A stretch of DNA of 64,000 nt. Origin: Roseovarius salinarum (lineage in GTDB: Bacteria > Pseudomonadota > Alphaproteobacteria > Rhodobacterales > Rhodobacteraceae). Location of the stretch: assembly GCF_002834145.1 (NCBI RefSeq), contig NZ_PHNT01000001.1, positions 199,303-263,302 of the forward strand. The letters run 5' to 3'. The notes below the pieces were generated by a model. That model worked only from the letters and a program-made list of their open reading frames with translations, was not told where the DNA came from and searched no databases. The position numbers and the translations under genes were made by a program. Below, one piece after another: positions 25,154 to 33,868 of the stretch; the stretch's first letter is position 1, and every line of letters starts with the position of its first letter.

Positions 25154-25211
25154 TTTGGCACGGATTCCCCCTTGCAAAGCCCGCGGGCAGGGGATACACG
25201 CTCACCTCCAC

Positions 25212-25288
25212 GGACCGATAGCTCAGCTGGATAGAGCACTTGACTACGAATCAAGGGGTCGGGGGTTCGAATCCTCCTCGGTCCGCCA
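25212..25288 (+). tRNA. tRNA-Arg (anticodon ACG)
   Basis: A 77-nt cloverleaf with CCA encoded. Acceptor GGACCGA (25212-25218) pairs with TCGGTCC, discriminator G, CCA at 25286-25288. D arm TAGCTCAGCTGGATAGAGCA, anticodon stem CTTGA/TCAAG around loop CTACGAA, and T loop GGTTCGAAT are all normal. Anticodon ACG is at 25246-25248; A34 is expected to be edited to inosine and decode CGU, CGC and CGA. C32 in its loop is a possible TtcA target. Confidence 0.98.
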
Positions 25289-25340
25289 TCTTCCCGCATT
25301 TCAGGAAGGCCCAGGGTCCAGGACAAGGTGCGCGTGCGCC

Positions 25341-26432
25341 TCATTCCCGTGCGTTCTGCGCCAGTTCGGCCCGGATCGCGGCGTCGTGTTGTCCACGCCG
25401 CGGAGCAGGGCGAAGCTGTGTCCGCTGCCCGTCGAAGCGCGGGGCCGGGGCGGGTTGCAACGCGCCGTGGGCGTCCTGCCAGGTGCCGCGCGCGGCCATG
25501 TGCGGCTCTTCGCGGGCCTGATCGGGGGAAAGCACGGCGGCCACGCAAGCGTCGGAGCCGTCGAACAGCGCGGTCCAGTGGGCCCGGGGTTTCTCCGCGA
25601 AGATGCCCGCCAGCCGCGCGGTCTGCTGCGGCCATCGGGTGGCGTCGTGCTGCGTGGCGAACCCTGCGTCCTCCGCGAGCCCCATGCGCGACAGGAACTC
25701 GGCGTGAAACTGCGGTTCGAGACATTGCACGGTGACATGCCCGCCGTCCGCGCAGACATAGCTGCGCGACCACGGCGGCCCGTCGAGCAGGCTTTTGCCC
25801 CGCTCCTCGGTGAAATGCCCGGCCTGCCGCAGTGCCATGAGCAGCGCCATCATGTGCGCCGAACCGTCCACGATCGCCGCGTCCACGACGGTGCCCCGTC
25901 CCGTTCGCTGTGCCGCGATCATGCCGGCCAGCACGCCCGCCACGAGGTACAGCGCCCCGCCCCCGATGTCGCCCAGCAGGGTGGGCGGCGTGATCGGCGG
26001 GTGGCCGGGTTCGGAGGCGTACCAGAGCGCGCCCGAGGCGGCGACGTAGTTCAGGTCGTGCCCGGCGGTCTGCGCGCGTGGCCCTTCCTGGCCCCAGCCT
26101 GTCATGCGCCCGTAGACCAGCGCCGGGTTGTCGGCCCGGCACTCTTGCGGCCCCAGCCCCAGCCGTTCCATCACGCCGGGGCGGAAGCCCTCGATCACCG
26201 CGTCGGCCGTGGCGATCAGGGCGCGGGCGGTGGCAAGGTCATCCGGCGCCTTGAGGTCGAGCACGATGGATTTCTTGCCGCGGTCCAGCAGGTTTTCGTC
26301 CTCGGGCACGATCCCGTTGCCCCTGGGGCGATGCACGACGATCACCTCGGCCCCGAGGTCGGCCAGCATCATCCCCGCGAAAGGGGCGGGGCCCAGCCCC
26401 TCGATCTCGATCACGCGCAGTCCTTCAAGCAT
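25341..26432 (-). CDS. CaiB/BaiF family CoA transferase, alpha-methylacyl-CoA racemase-like
   Basis: 363 residues. Family III CoA-transferase fold with VIEIEGLGPAPFAGMMLADLGAEV at the N-terminus, seen in part as EGLGPAPFAGMML. The AMACR-specific acid-base residues appear conserved: GRMTGWGQEGP, AGHDLNYVAASGAL (His), LGDIGGG (Asp) and LEPQFHAEF (Glu). AMACR epimerises 2-methylacyl-CoA esters in branched-chain fatty-acid or sterol degradation. An intermediate CoA transferase cannot be excluded, but these residues favour the racemase. The EamA gene, 62 bp upstream, reads in the same direction; co-expression is possible. Confidence 0.87.
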   Translation of the reverse strand: MLEGLRVIEIEGLGPAPFAGMMLADLGAEVIVVHRPRGNGIVPEDENLLDRGKKSIVLDLKAPDDLATARALIATADAVIEGFRPGVMERLGLGPQECRADNPALVYGRMTGWGQEGPRAQTAGHDLNYVAASGALWYASEPGHPPITPPTLLGDIGGGALYLVAGVLAGMIAAQRTGRGTVVDAAIVDGSAHMMALLMALRQAGHFTEERGKSLLDGPPWSRSYVCADGGHVTVQCLEPQFHAEFLSRMGLAEDAGFATQHDATRWPQQTARLAGIFAEKPRAHWTALFDGSDACVAAVLSPDQAREEPHMAARGTWQDAHGALQPAPAPRFDGQRTQLRPAPRRGQHDAAIRAELAQNARE

Positions 26433-26494
26433 GCCCGGCCTTTCGTCGCATCACGGCGGTCACCCTAAGCGGCGCGAGAGGTGCCGGCCAGCCC

Positions 26495-27481
26495 TCAGTA
26501 CCTGCGGTGCACGCGCCTGCGGCTGACGAGAGGACGTTTCCTCTGTTGCTCGCGCAGGAAGACGAACAGCCCTGCCCCCAGGATCAACAGGATACCGATA
26601 CTCACCACCGTGTCGGGCAGGTCGCCCCAGATGGCCCAGCCCCACAGCACCGCGAGCGGCAGGCCCACGTATTCGAACGGCGCCACCGTGGCCGCGTCGG
26701 CGCTTCGGTAGGCCGCGCTGAGCGCGTAGCCGATGATCGCCGAGTTCAGCCCGAGCGCGGCGAACAGCCAGACGTCATTGCCCTCCGGCCAGGTCCAGGC
26801 GCGCAGCAGGAAGACCAGGCTCTCGTTCCGGATGTCTTCGGCGAAGCGGCCGTCGCCTGCGACGCTCCAGAATCCGAGGCTGACCAGGATGAAGACCAAC
26901 TGGATGTAGACGGCCATCGCCGAGGCCTTGGAATTCACCCCCAGCTTCCGGGTGAGGATCTGGTTGATGGCATAGGTCAGCGCCGCAAGTACCGGCAGCA
27001 GGTAGACATAGACAGGAGCCAGCCGCTCCGCGCCGCTGGCCCATGGCCGGGTCATCACCACCACGCCCGCGAAGCCCACCACCACGGCGCCCAGGCGCAG
27101 CGGCCCCACCTTCTCGCCCAGGAAGGGAATGCTCAGAAGCGTGATCATCAGCGGCGCCACGAAAAAGATCGCCGTCGCCTCGGCCAGCGGCAGCACGGCC
27201 AGCGCGGCGAAGAACGTCATGTTGGCGATCGCCACCATCAACCCGCGCAACAGGTGCAGCCCCGGGGTGCGGGTGCGAAGGATGCGCCAGCCACCCTCGA
27301 GTTGCACGATCATCAGGCTGAAGACGATGCCGATGGCCGAGCGGGTGAACACCATCTGGTGCAGCGGGTAGCCGCCCGACAGGAACTTGATGAGCATGTC
27401 GTTGACCGAGATCGCCAGCATGCCCAGCAGGATGAATCCGATGCCGGTGGCCGGGTTCTGGGCCTTCGTCTGAACTGTCAT
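26495..27481 (-). CDS. EamA-domain (DMT superfamily) transporter
   Basis: 328 residues with ten predicted membrane helices in two five-helix EamA repeats. The first repeat contains KFLSGGYPLHQMVFTRS, PLAEATAIFFVAPLMITLLS and VVVGFAGVVVMTRP; the second repeats the pattern with SADAATVAPFEYVGLPLAVLWG. These are drug/metabolite-type inner-membrane transporters, often exporters of amino acids or related metabolites. The C-terminal tail is very basic (RKRPLVSRRRVHRRY), suggesting an inside C-terminus. Substrate unknown. Divergent from the CoxG-like gene, leaving a 135-bp shared upstream region. Confidence 0.87.
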   Translation of the reverse strand: MTVQTKAQNPATGIGFILLGMLAISVNDMLIKFLSGGYPLHQMVFTRSAIGIVFSLMIVQLEGGWRILRTRTPGLHLLRGLMVAIANMTFFAALAVLPLAEATAIFFVAPLMITLLSIPFLGEKVGPLRLGAVVVGFAGVVVMTRPWASGAERLAPVYVYLLPVLAALTYAINQILTRKLGVNSKASAMAVYIQLVFILVSLGFWSVAGDGRFAEDIRNESLVFLLRAWTWPEGNDVWLFAALGLNSAIIGYALSAAYRSADAATVAPFEYVGLPLAVLWGWAIWGDLPDTVVSIGILLILGAGLFVFLREQQRKRPLVSRRRVHRRY

Positions 27482-27616
27482 GGGACGGATCCTTTCGAAT
27501 CGCCCCTACCATGGGGGCACGCCCCGCGTCATGCCGTTTCCCGACGGGTCGGGCACTTGGCCGGGGCGCCGCGATCCACTAGGATGAATCCGGCGAACAG
27601 GGCGAAGGAACATTCC

Positions 27617-28120
27617 ATGAAAATGAGTGGCGAACGCGAGATCGCGGCCGACCGGCAGACCGTCTGGACGGCGCTCATGCGGCCCGAGGTTCTGAAGGAA
27701 TGCGTGCCGGGTGCGCAGGAGGTGACGGGTTCGCCCGAGGAGGGGTACGAGGCCACGGTCACGCAGAAAGTCGGCCCCGTGAAGGCCACCTTCAAGGGAC
27801 ACGTGACCTTTTCCGAGATGGCCGAGCCCGACAGCCTGACCCTGACCGGCGAGGGCAAGGGCGGCGCGGCCGGTTTCGCCAAGGGCGGCGCCGACGTGCG
27901 GCTCGAGGAAATCGAGGACGGCACGCGGCTGGTCTACGACGTCGAGGCGAAGGTCGGCGGCAAGCTGGCGCAGCTGGGCAGCCGCGTCGTCGACGGGTTC
28001 GCCAAGAAGATGGCCGACCAGTTCTTTGAACGTCTCGAGGGCGTGATCGAGGGGCCAAAGGAAGAGGACGAGCCCGAAAAGGCCGAGAAGAAGGGCTGGC
28101 TCAAGCGGCTGATCAGCTAG
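27617..28120 (+). CDS. CoxG-family SRPBCC protein
   Basis: 167 residues. An SRPBCC helix-grip domain with the CoxG pattern MSGEREIAADRQTVWTALM (seen in part), LKECVPGAQEV, and GGKLAQLGSRVVDGFAKKM, then an acidic linker and a short basic amphipathic tail KKGWLKRLIS that could touch the membrane. CoxG recruits CO dehydrogenase to the membrane in carboxydotrophs, but no coxSML genes are nearby. Many alphaproteobacteria carry orphan copies with unknown function. Its TAG stop is shared, through the palindrome CTAG, with the convergent lipoprotein gene. Confidence 0.87.
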   Translation: MKMSGEREIAADRQTVWTALMRPEVLKECVPGAQEVTGSPEEGYEATVTQKVGPVKATFKGHVTFSEMAEPDSLTLTGEGKGGAAGFAKGGADVRLEEIEDGTRLVYDVEAKVGGKLAQLGSRVVDGFAKKMADQFFERLEGVIEGPKEEDEPEKAEKKGWLKRLIS

Positions 28121-28824
28121 CGCCGGGGGGGGTCTGCGGTTTCTCCCTGTTCGCGGATCACCCGCGCGACGCGCGCCCCGATGGCGCGGCTGGCCTTCAC
28201 GCTGGGGTGGATCATGTCCACCGCGTGGTAGGAGGTGTCGCCCTCGGGCACGAGGTCGGACAGCGACACGAAATGCACGCCCGGGTCGGTGCGGGCCAGT
28301 TGCGCCACGCGGCCCTCCAGGGCGTCGCCTTCCTCGCGGCAGTGCTCGATCGGGGATCCGGCGCCGGGGCTGCGCAGGTAGCCCACGAAGATCACCTGCG
28401 CGCCGCCCGCCCGCACGCGGCGGACGAACTCCGCGATCTCGCCGTCCTGCCCGTCGGCGGCGATGAGCCGGTCAAGCCTGCGGTGACAGCGCGAACAGCC
28501 GCAGCCCAGCCACAGGTCGTTGCCGCCACCGTTGACGATGACCCATTCCCAGTCGCCGGGGCGGTATTGCTTGGTGATGTTCAGCCCCGCCGCCCCGGAG
28601 ATGGGCAACGCGTAGAGAAACCGTGCCCCCATCACGGCGCGGTCGGTGACCGGCTCTCCCAGGCGTTTCTCTACGGCGTGCGACACCGACTGCCCCGACA
28701 GCCCGTGCATGGCCATCAGGGAATCGCCAATCAGAAGGATGCGCGAGGTATCGTCCCGTGTCACGGGTTCGGTGCACCCCGCCAGCACCAGCATCGCGGC
28801 GGCAAGTCTGAGTATGGGGATCAT
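28117..28824 (-). CDS. SGNH/GDSL-hydrolase lipoprotein
   Basis: 235 residues. A lipoprotein signal peptide (MIPILRLAAAMLVLAGC, Cys17 after lipobox LAGC) is followed by the SGNH blocks: GDSLMAMHG (catalytic Ser), a Gly in the second block, VIVNGGGNDLW (Asn) and MIHPSVKA (catalytic His with preceding Asp). Likely an envelope-located esterase or deacylase; the substrate could be a polysaccharide O-acyl group, lipid or peptidoglycan, none shown. An unusual Cys cluster CGCSRCHRR follows the third block and may form disulfides or bind a metal. ATG 28824 chosen because it begins the signal peptide; upstream frame is ignored. Confidence 0.85.
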   Translation of the reverse strand: MIPILRLAAAMLVLAGCTEPVTRDDTSRILLIGDSLMAMHGLSGQSVSHAVEKRLGEPVTDRAVMGARFLYALPISGAAGLNITKQYRPGDWEWVIVNGGGNDLWLGCGCSRCHRRLDRLIAADGQDGEIAEFVRRVRAGGAQVIFVGYLRSPGAGSPIEHCREEGDALEGRVAQLARTDPGVHFVSLSDLVPEGDTSYHAVDMIHPSVKASRAIGARVARVIREQGETADPPRR

Positions 28825-29038
28825 TCCTGTTGTCCTGTGCGTGTCGCCTTGCAGGCAGTGTAGCAGCATTTCGGAAAGGGGAATGGCCTGCGCATGGCCA
28901 CTTTCGGGCGATTTTCCGGCAAACGGAGCGGCGCACGAAAGGCGGCCCCGCGGTGATGCACAGGCGCCCCTGCGCAGACGGTGATTGCCCCGGCGGTCAA
29001 ACGCAATAGGTTGGCGCGGAACGCGTGGAGGAACGGCA

Positions 29039-29974
29039 ATGACGCCGATCGTCGAGGTCGACAAGCTGAGGAAAGTCTACGATGACGGGTTCGAGGCGCT
29101 CAAGGGCGTCTCTCTCGATATCCACAAGGGCGAGATCCTTGCCCTGCTCGGGCCGAACGGAGCCGGCAAGACGACGCTGATCTCGGCGCTGTGCGGTATC
29201 ACAACGCCGACCGGCGGTGCGGCCCGCGTGGGCGGTCACGACACCGAGACCGCCTACCGCGCCGCGCGCAAGCTCGTGGGGCTGGTGCCGCAGGAGGTCG
29301 CGCTGGAACCCTTCGAGCGCGTTATCAACACCGTGCGGTTCTCGCGCGGTCTGTTCGGCCGGCCGCGCGACGACGCGCTGGTCGAGCGCACCCTGCGTGA
29401 CCTTTCGCTATGGGACAAGCGGCAGGCCAAGACGATGGAACTGTCGGGCGGCATGAAACGGCGGGTGATGATCGCCAAGGCGCTGGTGCACGAACCGCGG
29501 GTCCTGTTCCTTGATGAGCCGACGGCGGGCGTGGACGTGGAACTGAGACGGGACATGTGGCGCGTGGTCGAGGGGCTGCGTGCCTCGGGCGTGACGATCA
29601 TCCTGACCACGCACTACATCGAGGAAGCCGAGGCGATCGCCGATCGCGTGGCTGTCATCAACGCGGGCGATATCCTTCTGGTCGAGGACAAGACCGCGCT
29701 GATGCGCCGCCTGGGGCGCAAGACGCTGCGCATCGACCTCGACACCGCGCTCGACCGGGTGCCCGCCGCGCTTGACGGCTATGATCTCGAACTGGGCAGC
29801 GACGGTCGCTCGCTGACGTACCACTACGACACCTCCGGCGGCAACGGCACCGGGATCACCCGGCTGTTGCAGGCGTTGGCGGCAGAGGGAATCACGCTTT
29901 CGGATCTGCATACCCGCCAGTCCAGCCTCGAGGAGATCTTCGTCGACCTGGTCAAGAAGGGGGACGCGCGATGA
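29039..29974 (+). CDS. ABC transporter ATPase (ABC-2 exporter, YadG-like)
   Basis: 311 residues. Walker [11 protein letters not shown]-loop GLVPQEVAL, signature [17 protein letters not shown], Walker [12 protein letters not shown] and H-loop [11 protein letters not shown] are present. The C-terminal 80 residues form a regulatory domain with beta-strand repeats as in YadG/NodI/DrrA-type ATPases. It energises export by the adjacent permease; ATG 29039 chosen because the 18-codon upstream extension lacks conservation. It overlaps the permease start by 4 bp (ATGA). Substrate unknown; candidates include lipids, polysaccharide precursors or drugs. Confidence 0.92.
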   Translation: MTPIVEVDKLRKVYDDGFEALKGVSLDIHKGEILALLGPNGAGKTTLISALCGITTPTGGAARVGGHDTETAYRAARKLVGLVPQEVALEPFERVINTVRFSRGLFGRPRDDALVERTLRDLSLWDKRQAKTMELSGGMKRRVMIAKALVHEPRVLFLDEPTAGVDVELRRDMWRVVEGLRASGVTIILTTHYIEEAEAIADRVAVINAGDILLVEDKTALMRRLGRKTLRIDLDTALDRVPAALDGYDLELGSDGRSLTYHYDTSGGNGTGITRLLQALAAEGITLSDLHTRQSSLEEIFVDLVKKGDAR

Positions 29975-30732
29975 ACCTGCACGGGGTTCGAGCGATCTAT
30001 GTCTACGAGATGAAGCGGTTCTTCCGTACGTTGATGGAAAGCCTGCTCTCGCCGGTGATCTCCACCTCGCTTTACTTCGTGGTTTTCGGCGCGGCCATCG
30101 GCAGCCGCATCGACCAGGTGGGGGGGGTGAGCTATGGCGCCTTCATCGTGCCGGGGCTGATCATGCTGTCGACCATGACGCAGGCGATCTCCAACGCCTC
30201 CTTCGGGATCTATTTTCCCAAGTTCATCGGCACGATCTACGAGGTCCTGTCGGCGCCGGTGAATTTCTTCGAGATCGTGCTCGGCTACGTGGGGGCCGCG
30301 GCCACGAAATCGCTTATGATCGGCTTTGTCATCCTGTTCACGGCAGGGTTCTTCGTGGACATCGAGATCCTGCATCCCGTCGCGATGGTCGCCTTCCTCG
30401 TGCTGACCTGCACCTCGTTCTCGCTGTTCGGGTTCATCATCGGGATCTGGGCGCAGAACTTCCAGCAGTTGCAGATCATCCCGCTGCTGGTCATCACCCC
30501 GCTGGTGTTCCTCGGCGGCTCGTTCTACTCGATCAACATGCTGCCGCCGGTCTGGCAGACGATCACCCTGTTCAACCCTGTCGTTTACCTGATCTCGGGG
30601 TTTCGCTGGTCCTTCTTCGGGCAGGCCGACGTCGCGGTCGGTTACAGTCTCCTCGCGATTGCCGGGTTCACGGGCCTGTGCCTGGCGCTCGTCTGGCTGA
30701 TCTTCAGGACGGGGTACCGGATCAAGGCCTGA
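29971..30732 (+). CDS. ABC-2 type transporter permease (YadH-like)
   Basis: 253 residues with six predicted membrane helices. It has the amphipathic N-terminal interface helix [18 protein letters not shown], followed by the ABC-2 membrane domain and, near the end, the conserved [18 protein letters not shown] block that includes the short helix before TM6. Forms a homodimer with two copies of the ATPase. Its start overlaps the ATPase stop, so they are coupled. The pair lacks an accessory outer-membrane or periplasmic component in the window. Confidence 0.92.
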   Translation: MNLHGVRAIYVYEMKRFFRTLMESLLSPVISTSLYFVVFGAAIGSRIDQVGGVSYGAFIVPGLIMLSTMTQAISNASFGIYFPKFIGTIYEVLSAPVNFFEIVLGYVGAAATKSLMIGFVILFTAGFFVDIEILHPVAMVAFLVLTCTSFSLFGFIIGIWAQNFQQLQIIPLLVITPLVFLGGSFYSINMLPPVWQTITLFNPVVYLISGFRWSFFGQADVAVGYSLLAIAGFTGLCLALVWLIFRTGYRIKA

Positions 30733-30842
30733 GCGTTGCGCGGCGTGACCTATTTGCCCGCGTTCGCGGAATTTGGCAGCGAAGGCCCCGGGGCGGGCGC
30801 GGGTGCCTTGCTTGTGCGGCGCCGCCGTCCTAAATCGGCCCC

Positions 30843-31640
30843 ATGATCGAGCGGCTTCCTTTCCTGAACCTTGGCCCGAAGGTGGCCGTCATCCGTCTTT
30901 CCGGGGCCATCGGCACGGGGGCACGGGCCCACCTCAACGACGAGACGATGGGGCCGGTCATCGACAAGGCCTTCAAACGGGGAAAGCCGGCGGCGGTTGC
31001 GCTGGTGATCAACTCGCCCGGCGGTTCGCCGGTGCAATCGTCGCTCATGGCGGCACGGATCCGCCGGCTGGCCGAGGAAAAGGGCCTGCCGGTGCATGCC
31101 TTTGTCGAGGATGTCGCGGCCTCTGGCGGCTACTGGCTGGCCACCGCGGCAGACGATATCTGGGTCGATCACGGATCGATCGTCGGCTCCATCGGCGTGA
31201 TCTCGGCGAGCTTCGGCGCACATGTGTTCCTGGCCCGCCAGGGGATCGAGCGCCGGGTGCATACCTCGGCGAGGTCCAAGAGCATGCTCGACCCTTTCCT
31301 GCCCGAAAAGGAGGAGGACGTCGCGCGCCTCGAAGGCATCCTGGAACAACTCCACGCCGGGTTCGTCGAGCACGTCAAGGCACGGCGCGGGGACCGGCTG
31401 ACCGATCTGCACGATCTTTTCACGGGCGAGTTCTGGGCGGGCCGCCGCGCCGTCGAACTGGGGCTGGCAGACGGCGAGGCGCACCTTCTGCCCAAGTTGC
31501 GGGAGCTTTACGGAGACAATGTGCGGCTGTCCCACTACGGCCGGCGCCGGCCGCTGTTGCAGCGGCTCGGAATGACGCTTGCACAGGATGCGCTTGCCGC
31601 GGTCGAGGAGCGGGCAGGCTACGCGCGTTACGGGCTCTGA
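30843..31640 (+). CDS. S49-family serine peptidase (SppA/SohB-like)
   Basis: 265 residues, the short form without the N-terminal membrane anchor of E. coli SppA. The catalytic Ser94 lies in VAASGGYWLA and the general-base Lys146 in SARSKSMLDPF; the Clp/crotonase-like fold is shown by VINSPGGSPVQSS and GSIGVISASFG. Family members cleave signal-peptide remnants or short membrane-protein fragments. With no clear TM segment, it probably acts at the cytoplasmic face or peripherally. The zinc-ribbon protein begins one base after its stop, suggesting a functional unit. Confidence 0.9.
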   Translation: MIERLPFLNLGPKVAVIRLSGAIGTGARAHLNDETMGPVIDKAFKRGKPAAVALVINSPGGSPVQSSLMAARIRRLAEEKGLPVHAFVEDVAASGGYWLATAADDIWVDHGSIVGSIGVISASFGAHVFLARQGIERRVHTSARSKSMLDPFLPEKEEDVARLEGILEQLHAGFVEHVKARRGDRLTDLHDLFTGEFWAGRRAVELGLADGEAHLLPKLRELYGDNVRLSHYGRRRPLLQRLGMTLAQDALAAVEERAGYARYGL

Positions 31641-31641
31641 C

Positions 31642-31815
31642 GTGATCGTCAAGATCGTCATTCTCTTTCTCGTTTTCATGGGCGTGATGGCCATGTTCGG
31701 CAAGCTGCGCTTTCCGGGGCAAAAGAAGCTTCAATCGGCGCGCTGCCCGCGTTGCGGCCGGTTCCGCATCGGCAAGGGACCGTGCAGCTGCGGCCGAAAG
31801 GGCAGGCGCAAATGA
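31642..31815 (+). CDS. Small membrane protein with C-terminal zinc ribbon
   Basis: 57 residues from GTG 31642. One N-terminal membrane helix (VIVKIVILFLVFMGVMAMF) is followed by a basic linker and a Cys4 set RCPRCGRF...GPCSCGRKG that should bind zinc. No named family recognised; I believe similar short proteins occur in related genomes but cannot verify it. It begins one base after the S49 peptidase stop and its own stop overlaps the antiporter start (ATGA), so translation of all three is linked. The open frame continues upstream to 31579 (ATG), which would overlap the peptidase; the helix-adjacent GTG is more plausible. Function unknown. Confidence 0.75.
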   Translation: MIVKIVILFLVFMGVMAMFGKLRFPGQKKLQSARCPRCGRFRIGKGPCSCGRKGRRK

Positions 31816-32777
31816 TCGCCTGGCTGCTCGTGGCGCTGGGGCTGACGATCCTGCTGCTGGCGGGTGACGCGCTGGTGAAGGGCGCGGTGAACCTCAGCCT
31901 GAGGGTGGGCGTGCCCGCGCTGATCGTCAGCCTGACCATCGTGGCCTTCGGCACCTCGGCGCCCGAACTGCTCATTTCCATCAACGCGGTGCTGGAAAAT
32001 CAGGCGGGCCTGGCGCTGGGCAATGTCGTGGGGTCGAACACCGCCAACATCCTCCTGGTCCTGGGCGTGCCCGCGCTGCTGTCGGGGCTGCACACCAGCG
32101 AGTGCGACAGCCGGAAGACCTATGTCTTCATGATCATCGCCTCGCTTCTGTTCGTCGGGCTGGCGTTCACGGGCGAGTTCGGGGCGCTGGAGGGCGCCGT
32201 GCTGCTGTTCGCCCTGGGCCTCGTGCTGCTCGACGCCTTTGTCGAAGCTGGAAGACATCGCCGCGCCACCGCCGAGATGCTGCTGGTCGATGCCGACGAG
32301 TCCGAGGGCGTCGAGGGCGCCGATCCGGACATGCCGTGGTGGCAGATCACCGTCTTTCTGGTCCTGGGGCTGATCGGCTTGCCGCTGGGGGCCGACATCC
32401 TCGTGGACAATGCCGCGATCATCGCGCGCCGCTACCACGTCACCGACTCGGTGATCGGGCTCACGCTGGTTGCGCTGGGGACCTCGCTGCCGGAACTGGC
32501 GACCACGGTGATGGCCGCGCTGCGCCGGCAGGCCGACGTCGCGCTTGGCAACGTGATCGGCTCGAACATGTTCAACCTCCTCGCGATCATCGGCGTGACC
32601 GGCCTTGTCGGCGTGATTCCCGTCGACCCCTCGTTCCTGCGGTTCGACCTTTGGGTGATGCTGGGGGCCTCGGTGCTGATCGTGCCCTTCGTGTTCCTCA
32701 AGATGGACATGAATCGCGTCTGGGGATTGCTCTTGACCGTCGGTTATCTGGTCTATGTCTGGCAGGTACTGACCTGA
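31812..32777 (+). CDS. Calcium/sodium antiporter family protein (CaCA, YrbG-like)
   Basis: 321 residues with ten predicted helices in two inverted repeats. Each repeat carries the alpha motif: VAFGTSAPELLISINAV...GNVVGSNTANILLVLG in the first (given in pieces) and VALGTSLPELATTVMAAL...GNVIGSNMFNLLAIIG in the second. The acidic residues in these motifs bind cations. An acidic cytoplasmic loop (DADESEGVEGADPD) separates the repeats. The family exchanges Ca2+ or K+ for Na+ or H+ in the inner membrane; ion specificity not decided. Start 31812 overlaps the zinc-ribbon stop by 4 bp. Confidence 0.92.
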   Translation: MIAWLLVALGLTILLLAGDALVKGAVNLSLRVGVPALIVSLTIVAFGTSAPELLISINAVLENQAGLALGNVVGSNTANILLVLGVPALLSGLHTSECDSRKTYVFMIIASLLFVGLAFTGEFGALEGAVLLFALGLVLLDAFVEAGRHRRATAEMLLVDADESEGVEGADPDMPWWQITVFLVLGLIGLPLGADILVDNAAIIARRYHVTDSVIGLTLVALGTSLPELATTVMAALRRQADVALGNVIGSNMFNLLAIIGVTGLVGVIPVDPSFLRFDLWVMLGASVLIVPFVFLKMDMNRVWGLLLTVGYLVYVWQVLT

Positions 32778-32790
32778 CTGGAGGGATCGA

Positions 32791-33570
32791 ATGACACGGG
32801 CACTCGTGACGGGGGCTGGCCTGAGACTGGGCCGCGCCATGGCCGTGGCGCTGGGCGAACGCGGCTTTGACGTTGCCGTGCACTTCGCGCGTTCGGCCGA
32901 GGCCGCCGAAACGACGGCGCGCGACATCCGCGCGCTGGGCCGCCGGGCCTGCACGCTTCAGGCCGACCTTCTGGACGAGTCGCAGGTATCGGGCCTGGTC
33001 CCGGCCGCGACGGAGGCCCTGGGCGGGCCGCTGTCCGTGCTGGTCAACAATGCCTCGATCTTCGAATACGACACCCTGCCCACAGCGACGCGCGAAAGCT
33101 GGGACCGGCATTTCGAAAGCAACCTGCGCGCGCCGGTGGTTCTGACGCAGGCCTTCGCGGCGCAGGCACCGGAGCCCGTGCCGGATGCCGCCGGCGAACC
33201 CGTGGCACAGGCTTTGGTCGTCAACATGATCGATCAGCGCGTGCGCAAGCTGACGCCCGAGTTCATGAGCTACACGCTGGCCAAGGCCGCCAAGTGGACG
33301 TTCACCCAGACGGCCGCGCAGGCGCTGGCGCCGGGCGTGCGCGTGAACGCGATCGGTCCGGGCCCGACGCTTCAGGGCCACCGCCAGAGCGAAAGCCACT
33401 TTGCGCGGCAGCGGCAGAACACCGTTCTGCAGCGCGGCGCCGGCCCCGAGGACGTGACGCGGGCCCTAGCTTTCCTGCTCGACTCGCCGGCGGTGACAGG
33501 CCAGTTGATCTGCGTGGACGGCGGGCAGCACCTTGGCTGGCAGACGCCCGATGTGCTCGGCCCCGAATAA
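32791..33570 (+). CDS. SDR-family reductase, pteridine reductase/FolM-like
   Basis: 259 residues. The Rossmann start ALVTGAGLRLGRAM resembles PTR1/FolM (which have TGAxxRLG rather than the usual TGxxxGIG), then HFARSAEAAE, the NNASIFEYD strand, and active site YTLAK (Tyr/Lys) after a Gln-containing IDQRV segment. FolM-type enzymes reduce dihydromonapterin or dihydrofolate with NADPH. The pterin assignment is an inference from motifs; a general short-chain reductase is possible. ATG 32791 follows GGAGGG, 14 bp after the antiporter gene, so it may be the last gene of the unit. Confidence 0.8.
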   Translation: MTRALVTGAGLRLGRAMAVALGERGFDVAVHFARSAEAAETTARDIRALGRRACTLQADLLDESQVSGLVPAATEALGGPLSVLVNNASIFEYDTLPTATRESWDRHFESNLRAPVVLTQAFAAQAPEPVPDAAGEPVAQALVVNMIDQRVRKLTPEFMSYTLAKAAKWTFTQTAAQALAPGVRVNAIGPGPTLQGHRQSESHFARQRQNTVLQRGAGPEDVTRALAFLLDSPAVTGQLICVDGGQHLGWQTPDVLGPE

Positions 33571-33619
33571 CGGGCGACGCGGTAGCAGGAAAGTTGTGCA
33601 CGGGGCGAATGGGCGTCGT

Positions 33620-33730
33620 GATCGCGTTACAAAAACTTCAATATTTTCAGGCCTTTGTCACGGCACCATATTTTTATGATTTAAAATCAATCAGTTGCGA
33701 TTCTGCCTATTTTTTAATCAAACCGGCGAA
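33620..33730. other. AT-rich island upstream of uvrC
   Basis: Runs such as CAATATTTTCAG, CCATATTTTTATGATTTAAAA and CCTATTTTTTAATCA stand out sharply from the GC-rich surroundings. No open frame of interest lies in it. It precedes the uvrC start by about 140 bp and probably contains its promoter, or is a remnant of foreign DNA. Confidence 0.6.
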
Positions 33731-33781
33731 ACAGGCCGGAATCAACGAGAAACCACCGCTTCGCGAAAGTTATCGGCAGGT

Positions 33782-33790
33782 TTATCCACA
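33782..33790 (+). promoter_or_regulatory. Perfect DnaA-box match TTATCCACA
   Basis: Exact consensus DnaA box next to the AT-rich island, with a weaker relative TTATCGGCA 12 bp upstream. Two boxes are too few to call an origin; DnaA-regulated expression of uvrC is a possibility. Confidence 0.4.
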
Positions 33791-33868
33791 GGAATCGTGG
33801 AAAGGATTCCCCTTGAAACCGGCCCCCCGAGATTGCAGCCGGTGCCCGAGAATCATAAGTCAGACGCC

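Noticed and set aside
33571-33868. Chromosomal replication origin
   Set aside because: Only one perfect DnaA box and one weak one are present, and the neighbours (SDR, uvrC) are not typical origin markers. Kept only as a regulatory observation.
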